This document shows positions 1-8,060 of a stretch of 64,000 nt of DNA, one piece after another (positions within the stretch are counted from its first letter, which is position 1; each line of letters starts with the position of its first letter). Under the pieces are notes generated by a model. That model was not told where the DNA came from. It searched no databases and was given only the letters and a program-made list of their open reading frames with translations. The DNA lies in contig CASHSZ010000002.1 of assembly GCA_949358305.1 (NCBI GenBank), forward strand, positions 186,001-250,000, written 5' to 3'. A program made the translations under genes and the position numbers. Source of the DNA: Strigamia acuminata (Eukaryota > Arthropoda > Chilopoda > Geophilomorpha > Linotaeniidae).

Positions 1-223
1 AAAATCCATGTTCGGAATGTGTTTGAAGATCATTGAGTTCATTGACAGCACGTGTCTCTCGAATATTTGCTGTAGATAACAGCGCCTCCAACTCTCCCGG
101 GTCGCTGGTCTGCTCCGATACAGTCAGCAAAGCGGAGAGTGAAGTGAGTAGCGCTTCCCATCTTGTCTCCATAATTTCGAGTTGTTCTGGAGTGAGCATG
201 TTTTGCACGGAAGGATCTGCCAT
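1..223 (-). CDS. BEL/Pao Gag, N-terminal fragment (runs off the window)
   Basis: An open frame starts at the ATG at 223-221 and runs off the window after 74 codons. The translation parallels the start of the Gag of element C: both begin with M-A-(D/E)-P, followed by a run of (L)TE/PEQ(L/I)E, then W-E-(A/S), and both share the block DPGELEAL and later ALNDLQ/ELNDLQ. This is the N-terminal helical part of BEL/Pao Gag, upstream of the DUF1759-type region. The start is chosen because it aligns with the start in element C and lies just after the purine-rich stretch GGAGAGAAAAC. Only the first 74 residues are visible, so whether the full gene is intact cannot be judged. Confidence 0.85.
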   Translation of the reverse strand, partial: MADPSVQNMLTPEQLEIMETRWEALLTSLSALLTVSEQTSDPGELEALLSTANIRETRAVNELNDLQTHSEHGF

Positions 224-440
224 GTTTTCTCTCCTCTCACAAATTCACGGCTGCAAATTGCGAAAAGGAAGATAAAATCTCGTTTGACAAAAAAACACTT
301 CGCTTTCAATTTTTAAAAGAATAAAATTTTCAATTTTATCCCCCAAAAATACACAGAATTTTTCAACGTTTAATTGCCCAAATGACAAAAAATCAAATGA
401 AAATGCACAAGAATATCGAGTGTTTTAACAATCGAGTATG

Positions 441-1319
441 CTAAAACACACGAGCGACCTTGATCACGTATGAAAAACGTGACTCAAAAAGTCCTACACA
501 AGTTTGAGATATTTTCGGCGATTCGTTTGGAACAAATTTCGCTCGAAAACCACTATCAAAATTTAGCGTTAATAACTGACAGCCCTTGCAATGAGAGACT
601 GACCAGTAACTAGCTTCAAAAAATCTAAATCTCCCCTGGTTATGCCAGTTATATGGAGATGCATGCATAAAATTACAGAAAACACTAAAACGATTTGCAA
701 TAAAATTCACTTTTACTAAATTTCCCTTAAGACTAGCATATGAAACAGCAATAACACCAAAAAGAACACCCAAAACAATACCCTCATGCAAACAAAACCT
801 CCAAAATAAATGCACTGAATGAAAAAACACAAGAAAAGCAATAAATCCAGGGGCGAATCGACTTCTCAGCACAGCGCGTTGTGTTATCCAAATCCAATAT
901 GGCGACCGTAGAATCCCGCTGATGACACACAAAAGTTCGCACTCGACGCAAGAGCTGTCCCAGTCGTGACTGTTGTCACGTTGAACGGCGACACTCGTAG
1001 CAGACGACGAATCACGAACGTATTGTTCTCCCGTCGCAACAAACACGCGAAGAAACGTATCCAAAACGAACCGGAAAAACTCACAGATTTCAGACGGAAT
1101 CCTGGTCACGTGTATCACAGAATCGTATTCGATGTTGCGGTCTGTCAACACCGAATAGAGATGAATGGGGTCGGGGCTATTTGAATTTCCCGCTTCTAAA
1201 AACTCAAGTGATCGTATTGTTAAATTCGTACGAAAACCGCGCTGAGAACACAAATCCGCACTGAAAACTATTGTTGAATGCATGGAACATTGATGGGAAC
1301 ACCGTTGATTAATATCCAA
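441..1319 (-). CDS. conserved leader ORF of the BEL/Pao family (copy in C0), unknown function
   Basis: This is a 292-codon frame upstream of gag. It starts inside the LTR (1319), crosses the primer-binding region and ends 218 bp before the gag ATG. It aligns in one frame with the 335-codon leader ORF of element C (32123-33130). Shared features are the start M-D, the block VLTDRNIEY (residues 57-65), YVRDSSSATS (100-109), a short VQRD..SH block, RFAPG (154-158) and HEGIVLG (178-184). Residues about 155-176 and 181-196 are strongly hydrophobic and could be membrane segments. I recognise no known domain. The frame surviving between diverged copies suggests coding, but no expression evidence is available. 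It may instead be a nucleotide-conserved leader that happens to be open. Confidence 0.5.
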   Translation of the reverse strand: MDINQRCSHQCSMHSTIVFSADLCSQRGFRTNLTIRSLEFLEAGNSNSPDPIHLYSVLTDRNIEYDSVIHVTRIPSEICEFFRFVLDTFLRVFVATGEQYVRDSSSATSVAVQRDNSHDWDSSCVECELLCVISGILRSPYWIWITQRAVLRSRFAPGFIAFLVFFHSVHLFWRFCLHEGIVLGVLFGVIAVSYASLKGNLVKVNFIANRFSVFCNFMHASPYNWHNQGRFRFFEASYWSVSHCKGCQLLTLNFDSGFRAKFVPNESPKISQTCVGLFESRFSYVIKVARVF

Positions 1320-1383
1320 TGGAGTGCTGAATCAATTGCTAATCCAGGGAAAGGCTTAACTACTCGCGCCACATTGCTTAAAT
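1133..1383 (-). repeat. BEL/Pao C0 LTR, inner (3') 251 bp
   Basis: The LTR edge reads TGTTGCGG on the plus strand at 1133, the same edge as both LTRs of element C (25111 and 32929). Sequence similarity to the C LTR continues to 1383, where copia A interrupts it. The remaining 1.3 kb of this LTR is at 37798-39094. The reconstituted length of about 1,548 bp is close to the 1,511 bp of the C LTRs. Confidence 0.9.
1379..1383. repeat. target-site duplication of copia A (left copy)
   Basis: TAAAT at 1379-1383 is repeated at 37793-37797, directly outside the two 542-bp LTRs. A 5-bp duplication is the usual size for Ty1/copia integration. It proves that 1384-37792 entered as one element into the C0 LTR. 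Confidence 0.97.
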
Positions 1384-1925
1384 TGTTGGTTTATGAGAAA
1401 CCCAAATGTTTTATGTCGATGTGATATAGAATCACATTTTGATTGTTTAGTTTAATTATCTCGATGTATTAATTCACATGTTTATTTACTTTGGTATTAT
1501 GTTTGCTTTATGCATTTAAGCATGAAGCATCATGCATTCTCTAGCTATATTTTCATGTTATCACATGTTTTATTTTTATGTAATGCGTAATTCCGACACA
1601 AGGTGTCGTTGCTTATGTTTTTCCCATCCAAGATGGCCGCGCACAGCGATGTGTGCTCTCCTATTGATTTTCCCTTTGAAAAGGATCCCATATGTAAGCT
1701 TTTTCTTGTTTATATTAAATGCCTATTATTTTAGAGTCTTTAGTATTGATTTACAGCACCTTCTGTGCTATTTAAGCGCAGATAAGCGGCATTTTGCCGC
1801 GCGCTTTGTTTGGAATCGGTCACGTCGCTTTTACGTTCGTGTCAGAGACACGACGCCGCCATTTTCGCTTCCACACACTCCGTTTATACCGAATTTGCGC
1901 CGCTCGCCTCTGCTACTAACGTTCA
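1384..1925 (+). repeat. 5' LTR of copia A (542 bp)
   Basis: It begins TGTTGG and ends CGTTCA, and matches 37251-37792 except at two bases. A TATTTAAG sequence near 1770-1777 is the best TATA-like candidate for the plus-strand promoter. A 6-bp perfect hairpin (GCGGCA/TGCCGC, 1786-1800) lies just downstream, in probable R/U5. The transcription start itself cannot be placed from sequence. Confidence 0.97.
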
Positions 1926-1927
1926 AT

Positions 1928-1945
1928 TGGTAGCAGAGGATGGTT
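1928..1945 (+). promoter_or_regulatory. primer-binding site, initiator tRNA-Met (copia A)
   Basis: Two bases after the LTR end, TGGTAGCAGAGGATGGTT is an 18-base match to the complement of the 3' end of animal initiator tRNA-Met, as recalled from known animal sequences. Many copia elements prime from this tRNA, some from an internal fragment. Here the 3' end is used. Confidence 0.93.
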
Positions 1946-2063
1946 GGCTACTGTGCATAACATTTTTCCCTTTTATCGCCGAAAAATTTCGCGAGTTTCG
2001 CGAATTTTCGCGGCGATTTGTGTTTTTACAGATTTCATCGACGCTCGGGCCTATTTTCGCACC

Positions 2064-2347
2064 ATTGACGTATCGCCGACGTTTGGACACGATCAGTGTT
2101 GTCCACCACACGATTCTACGTTTAATTTCGCCAAAAATTGCGCGGTCTCGCGAATTTTTAGGCGAATTTTCTTCTTTTTTCAGTTTTTCGTCGATTTTTC
2201 GAATTGACGACGTGTCACCGACGTTTGGAGACAGCCAGGGTTGTCTACCATACGATTCCACGTCTAATTTCGTCCGAATTCGCGCGGTCTCGCGGTTTTC
2301 GAGGCGAATTTTCTTTATATTTTCAGATTTTCGCGTCGATTTTATTT
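2064..2347 (+). repeat. 142-bp imperfect tandem duplication in the copia A leader
   Basis: Two copies are offset by exactly 142 bp at two anchors: CCGACGTTTGG at 2076 and 2218, and CGCGGTCTCG at 2141 and 2283. Each copy ends in a T-rich run followed by CAG (about 2170-2183 and 2312-2326). A weaker relative, ending in TTTTTACAG, lies just upstream near 1980-2032. The copies are diverged, so the duplication is older than the insertion. Confidence 0.8.
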
Positions 2348-2394
2348 TTCGACGATTTTTCGACGATTTTTCGACGGAAACGAGACGTTTCTCG

Positions 2395-2420
2395 CTATAT
2401 ACACCCCGGCGTGTATATAG
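2395..2420 (+). other. 10-bp perfect hairpin in the copia A leader
   Basis: CTATATACAC (2395-2404) and GTGTATATAG (2411-2420) are perfect inverted complements around a 6-base loop. Its place between primer site and gag would suit an RNA dimerisation or packaging element. That role is only an inference. Confidence 0.6.
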
Positions 2421-2967
2421 TATCGACGATTTGTTTACTTTCAACGCATTTTTGTGAAGAGCCTCATTTAATGAGACGAATTTGGATTTTCGAATCCAAA
2501 TTGCGTTTTTTGTCCGATTTTTTCGAGAAAAATCGAGCCGTGTTTTCTTATTGCACGAGGTTGCAACCGCAACAGATTCACCAATTTCTCCTTCCAGTCG
2601 CAATTACCTTTGTTAGTTATTTAAGTGGGATATTTTGGTTGGGTCAATTAGAATCCACTTTGCCCTTTTGTCCAGTCGGGCAAGCGAAGTGTGTATTCTC
2701 AGTTAAGGCTTTCTCAGGGCCACCTAACGTTTCCGTGACCCCAGGCGGTTTGCAAAGGGCGTTAGGGAGATACTTAACTGAGGTTATTTGTGCCAATTGT
2801 AGCATTGGCATCCCCGTCTCGGTTTCCGCTTTGACAGTGCTTCAGTTAGTGTTTGTGACAGTGCAGTGCTTCGATTTTTTCACCGACGACGCCTATATCA
2901 CTCTCAAAGCCTTCGTGTTTGCGTGGTGTGCGAAATCTTCTTTTTCCACACCATTTTCCGCGCCGAG

Positions 2968-5900
2968 ATGCAGAAATCACCTTACGTGGAGCCAACGGTT
3001 GGAAAATGCCCGATGTTGGGCATAAACAATTATGAATCATGGCGTCGTGCGATGTGCATGCTTCTAAAGTCCGAAGGGCTTTGGAGGCATGTAACGGAAG
3101 AAAAAGAAGCCGAGTATTTGTTGACATTAACCCCGAAAGAGACGGAAAAGTACATGATGAAGAAGGATAAGGCTTTAGGGCACATATATTGTCATGTGAG
3201 CGAGGCAAAACGCTCGACGTTGGACAATGCCAACACTCCGAAACAGGCGTGGGACATCCTCACCAAGATTTTCGCTCCTAGTTCCCTGGCTCGTCAAGCA
3301 GCCATGAGATGGCAATTTTTAGGCCTACACCTTCAGCCAAATGAAGACATGGTCGATTTTGTCAGTCGTGTCGATCTCCACGTACGCCAACTCAGGGACA
3401 TGAAAGAGGAAGTATCGGATAAGCATCATGCTTACCAATACTTGAATCGACTGCCTCCGGAGTATGCTCAGGCCACATTTGCCATCTATAACTGGCCTGA
3501 AGCCAACTTTACGCCGACGAAAGTGTCCGAACAGTTAGTTTCCGAATACCTTCGCCTTAAATCAGTGGGTCTACATAATGTTTCATCATCGGCTCACGCA
3601 TCTGCCCAGAGTCAACAGCAATCTCGTCAAGGGTCACGTCCACGTCGTCCGTTGTCGCAAGTCAGATGCTTCAACTGTCAAGAGATGGGCCACTACGCTA
3701 ACAAGTGCCCATATCCTAAACGTGATGATCGAAATCAGCCGCCGACAGCTTCGTTTCAACGTTCTCGCAGCAAAAGCAAGAAACGTGGCAAGAACTCGGC
3801 CCAACAACCCGAGGACAATCGCCCGAGAGGAAGTTCTCATCCAGTCCGCAAGGCTGTATTTTTCGCCAGTGCACCGCAAATGGTTGAACGTCCAGTGGCT
3901 CACCTGATGCAATCCAACGAATGGATACTAGATTGCGGTGCCACAGATCATGTCTCCCATGTGCGATTGTGGTTTTCTGAGTTTACAAACATCGTCCCAT
4001 TTGATATAGAACTTGGTCAAGGAAAATCACAAGTGACCGGTAAAGGAACTATTCCATTACAAACACGCATGGACGGTGTTCATTGTGACGTGACATTGAC
4101 TAATGTACTTTATGCGCCCAATTTTGAGGCCAACCTTATCTCAGTATCGAGAATTGATAAGACTCGACACCATATCCATGTCTTCAATGGCGAAATACAT
4201 GTCTATCAAACGAACATTACAGATGCTATTTTGAGAGCGAAAGAAAAAGGAGGACTCTACTATGTGGACGGGTTGTGCACTAATCCGACAGTTGCTACTA
4301 TGACTTCGCCGATTATTCAACAATCACCCGTACAGACTTTCGTCACGACGGAAGAGGACTTCGTGAAAATTCCGAAGCCGAAGAAACAGAAGTCACAGCA
4401 ACAGTACATTACGGATTTTAGGATTCAAATGCCGCCATTACCTGCGACGGAGGCTCCGACGTTAATTCCGGTTGCCACCAATCCAGTCCCACAATCCTTG
4501 CCTGTCCTCAATAACTCTCCAACCCCATCCTATGCTGATGTCATCCAATACATCCCAAGTAGTCCTTTGCCTATTACACCTCCTCCTGTTGTCCAATCCG
4601 TTAGCAACTCTTCTCAATCACAAAAGAAGATTATTGCTAATCCTGCCCAATTACCAAAGAAAGTCCATGCCAATCCCGCTTCTGTCAAGGATGCAACCGG
4701 TTTATGGCATAGTCGCCTTGGACATCTCCATACTAACGCGATGCGGTTATTAGCCAATAATGACCATGTTTACGGACTTGAACCGGCGGAAGTGTCGCAG
4801 GAATTAGCATGCAATGACTGCCGGATTGCGAAGTCTACTAGGGCTTCTCATAAGCCGGATCCTCATCCTTCCACCACCAAGCCTCTTGACCTCTTACATA
4901 TGGATGTCTGGGGGCCGTATCCGGTTCCTTCATTTGGTGGTGCTCGTTTTGTTCTCACCGTTATTGACGATGCAACGAGATATACCTGGATCACCCCCTT
5001 AGCACAAAAATCTCAAGTCTTCTCGTGCTTCAAAGAAATCGTCGCCAGAGTTGAGCGTGTCGCCAACACACGTGTCAAGGCCATACGCACGGATAGAGGC
5101 GGCGAATTCTTATCGAACGAATTTCAACAGTATTTAAAGGACAAAGGGATCCAGGGTCAACGAACAAATCCTTCGAGCCCCCAGATGAATGGTACAGCTG
5201 AGAGAATCAACCGGACAATGGCTGACCACATTAGGGCTGTACAAGAAGAGACAAAACTTCCAGCCGCTCTATGGGCAGAGATCGCTGTCAACTTTGCCTA
5301 TATCAAAAATCGAAGTCCACATTCTCGTCTAAATAATCAAGTGCCATATATTCTTTGGCGACAGCGTGCCCTCTCCTTGCGTCATCTGAGAAAAATTGGA
5401 TCTAAGTGCTGGGTGCACTTCACTGCACCGGGACGCAGGAAACTCGACCCAAGAGCCTGGGAGGGATTTCTTGTGGGTTACGCCACTGGTACACGTGGTT
5501 ACCGTGTCTGGAACCCTTTGGATAATAGCGTAACGGAATCAATTCACGTACGCATTGATGAGCACCAGTCTTACAAAAAGACATTAAGGAGCCAAAATGG
5601 CAATCGCTTCTCTATTTTCGAGGAACCCGATGTTGGTCAACAATCTCGAGTCACTTTTGACGACAGTGTCCAATATCTGGACTGGCCCAAGAATGATTCT
5701 GATGAAGACTCATCGAATGCATCGGACGATGATAACAACGACGATGATGATGATGATGAGAATGGAGATGGAAATGTTTCTAGATCAATTTCTATCCCAC
5801 TAGTACATCTTTCGCCACTTGGGACTCCCGAACGTCAATTACTAGAGGCATGTGCACTAGCATTGCCAGGTTCTGCAACATTGGGCCATTCAGCAACGTA

Positions 5901-7023
5901 CCCAACCTTTTTCCAAGAAGAACAGGACACTGACGAGGACATCGATCAACTCGATGATGATGCTATTCAATCGTTCGCAGCCGTATCACAACAATTTGAC
6001 TCCCCAAATATTTCCTCTGTTCCTACCAGTTCTCCTGAAATTTCACCACCTGGCTCACCGAATCGTTTTATTACATTGCGTCGAAGACACGGTGGGGACA
6101 TTCTTCAGCACACGATGCCCATATTTGATCAAGGAGCAATGTCACCATTGCCAACTGGTTCAACGTCGGTTCCGGCTCAAGGGAACAAAACCTCTTTCAT
6201 GTGGCGCTATATGGGTGGAGATACAGTCTTCAGTAGATGGGTTCGTGAAGAACACTTAAGGAAAGATCAACGACCAGGATCGATTGATACGGATGTCTAT
6301 TATTTTCCGCGACCTGGCCTGCGACTTCGATCACGTAACGAAATTCAGGCATACTGTACCGTGAACGATCTCCCTTATGATCCTGAATTATTCTTCTTCG
6401 GCGTTATGGAACATTCGTTACCGTTGATTCCTCCGACCCGTCATGCAGCTCATCTTTGCCGCACGGAGCCATCATCCTATTCTGATATACCGACATTCCC
6501 AGATGCCCCGAAATGGCGCGAAGCCGTTAATGAAGAATTGGACATTTTCAAAGAGAGGCAGATTTATCAAGAAGTTCCGAGGCCGCCCAACACTACAGTC
6601 TTAGGCTGTAAATGGATCTTCAAGCTGAAAACGGATCTAAGCGGCGAAATAACTCGTTATCGTGCCCGGCTTGTCGCGCAAGGCTTCCGCCAAACCATCG
6701 GGGTAGATTACGACGAGGTCTTTAGCCCAGTCGTGAACTTTGTTTTAATCCGGCTATTCTTCTGTCTTCTGGTCGTCCTCAGAGGATGGAAGGATGCTCA
6801 CCTCAACGTCAAAAGTGCATACCTGTATGGGGACCTAAAGCACAAGGTATACATGCGCATCCCCGCAGGTGCAACTTGTTCGAATCCCGGAAACGTCTGG
6901 CTGCTTGTTAAATCCCTCTACGGACTTCACCAATCAGGGAGGGAGTGGTACGAAAAGTTGGATGGAACGCTTCGAGCCCTCGGTTTTCGGAACGCTTCGA
7001 GCCCTCGGTTTTCGCGTGCAACT
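2968..7023 (+). pseudogene. copia A gag-pol, 5' part: Gag, protease, integrase, N-terminal RT
   Basis: The ATG at 2968 begins a frame that stays open for about 1,350 codons. Domains, numbered from this ATG: Gag with a CX2CX4HX4C zinc knuckle at about 234-247; protease with D-C-G-A-T at about 322 (Cys where Ser or Thr is usual); HHCC-type pre-integrase with the WHSRLGHL motif; integrase D646, D709, E745 (D-D-35-E spacing); a long linker with a poly-Asp stretch; and an RVT_2 reverse transcriptase. The first RT catalytic aspartate is Asn (AAC, residue 1280, in the motif HLNVKSAY), which should abolish polymerisation. The frame ends in a 25-bp tandem duplication followed at once by the inserted element B1. 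The 3' remainder at 36051-37030 lies in a different frame, even after discounting the nest and one target duplication. Confidence 0.95.
6965..7014 (+). repeat. 25-bp perfect tandem duplication in copia A pol
   Basis: The unit starting GAACGCTTCGAGCC occurs at 6965-6989 and again at 6990-7014 with no mismatch. It lies 9 bp before the B1 insertion. Because 25 is not a multiple of 3 it shifts the RT frame. Removing one copy does not bring the two halves of pol into the same frame, so another small indel must also exist. Confidence 0.95.
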
Positions 7024-7488
7024 TGAAGAGTTGCAATGGCCTGTGCGCTGTCGAAATAACTCGGAAACATCATTTTGGCTGGGCGGATAAATCGGACACG
7101 CGTCCGCCATCTTTTATTACAAAAGTAAGTGTGTAACATAAAACCTGGTTCGAGGCTAATCGCCCTCGATCTCAAACACAATGAAATCATAGAACAAATC
7201 ATTGTTTCAATACACTGACTTGTTCTTTACAGAAAGACAAAACTAATGGATAAAACAAACAGAACAACATAAACAATAAGTGCTCATTTGAGCAGATGAC
7301 AGGTTGTGTGTGTTGTCACGTAATAGGAGTCGGTTGCGGTACAAAACCAGCATTGGGATTAAAAAACAGAATCAACCGACTGCGATATGGGACATCAACA
7401 TGGCAACACACTGATTGCATTTATCCACAATATGCAATCTGATAATCTACGCGGATGCGAGGACAAACAGGAAAACGTCAACCTAACA
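7024..7488 (-). repeat. 3' LTR of B1 (465 bp)
   Basis: It matches 35581-36045 over its full length. It is the long LTR form, containing about 121 bp that is absent from B2's LTRs. That extra block holds a 9-bp inverted repeat (AGTCGGTTG at 7328 and its complement at 7373). The purine tract AAGGGGGATT (minus strand, 7489-7498) lies directly inside the LTR. Confidence 0.96.
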
Positions 7489-7505
7489 AATCCCCCTTCG
7501 TTTAG

Positions 7506-7699
7506 CTATTTGTCAATTACAAAGATGTATTCGCATAGCGCGTTCAATCTGGATTTAGCTAACCATTTCGTCAGAATATCCGCGACATTTAATTCGCCAG
7601 AAACATGCTCGATTAAAAACGTTCCTTTCTCAAACCAATCTCTAACGAAATGGAGCTTCACGTCTATATGTTTATTTGCCCTGTTCTCGATCCTATTCT
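7506..7699 (-). pseudogene. B1 Pol, C-terminal RNase H tail
   Basis: This is the last 64 codons or so of B1 Pol, ending at the TAG at 7508-7506. It contains the conserved C-terminal RNase H/Pol tail of copia elements (RANKHIDVKLHFVRDWF and ADILTKWL). It is separated from the rest of B1 Pol (20479-25110) by B2 and the tandem unit inserted at ATTCT. Confidence 0.95.
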
Positions 7700-8043
7700 T
7701 GAAGAGTTGCAATGGCCTGTGCGCTGTCGAAATAACTCGGAAACATCATTTTGGCTGGGCGGATAAATCGGACACGCGTCCGCCATCTTTTATTACAAAA
7801 ATAAGTGTGTTACATAAAAACCTGGTTCGAGGCTAATCGCCCTCGATCTCAAACACAATGAAATCATAGAACAAATCATTGTTTCAATACACTGACTTGT
7901 TCTTTACAGAAAGACAAAACTAATGGATAAAACAAACAGAACAACATAAACAATAAGTGCTCATTTGAGCAGATGACAGGTTGTGTGTGTTGTCACGTAA
8001 ACTACGCGGATGCGAGGACAAACAGGAAAACGTCAACCTAACA
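7700..8043 (-). repeat. 3' LTR of B2 (344 bp)
   Basis: It matches 14018-14361 and 20130-20473. It lacks 121 bp present in the 465-bp LTRs, the gap falling after GTCACGTAA. The minus-strand purine tract AAGGGGGATT is at 8044-8053. Confidence 0.97.
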
Positions 8044-8060
8044 AATCCCCCTTCGTTTAG

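Larger units (their letters stand above)
1..1383 (-). mobile_element. BEL/Pao element C0: gag start, leader and first part of 5' LTR
   Basis: This is the left part of a minus-strand BEL/Pao retrotransposon that continues beyond the window start. From right to left it carries LTR sequence (1133-1383), a degenerate primer-binding region near 1097-1110, a leader of about 900 bp and the first codons of gag (1-223). The order matches the complete element C at 25111-34439, and the same motifs recur, such as the pyrimidine-rich block before gag and the same LTR edge. The LTR is cut at 1383 by copia element A and resumes at 37798, with the 5-bp target duplication TAAAT on both sides. The sequence is clearly diverged from element C, so C0 is an older or different subfamily member. 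Confidence 0.92.
1946..2967 (+). other. 5' leader of copia A between primer site and gag
   Basis: About 1 kb of sequence lies before the gag start. It contains an imperfect 142-bp tandem duplication (2064-2347), a short array of TTTTTCGACGA-like words near 2345-2375 and a hairpin at 2395-2420. Long frames overlap this leader, including one from 2204 to 3025 that overlaps the gag start. No second copy of this family is in the window to test whether they code for protein. Confidence 0.7.

Noticed and set aside
1928-1945. tRNA-Met gene fragment
   Set aside because: It is an 18-base primer-binding site next to an LTR, with no cloverleaf around it.
2204-3025. 273-codon frame overlapping the copia A gag start, and a 215-codon frame at 1810-2457
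   Set aside because: Only one copy of family A is present, so there is no comparative support. The leader is low in complexity and poor in stop codons.
7387-7836. Plus-strand frames at the B LTR-pol boundary (7387-7836, 7981-8337, 59242-59637)
   Set aside because: They are antisense to the RNase H tail and LTR, created by sequence repetition.
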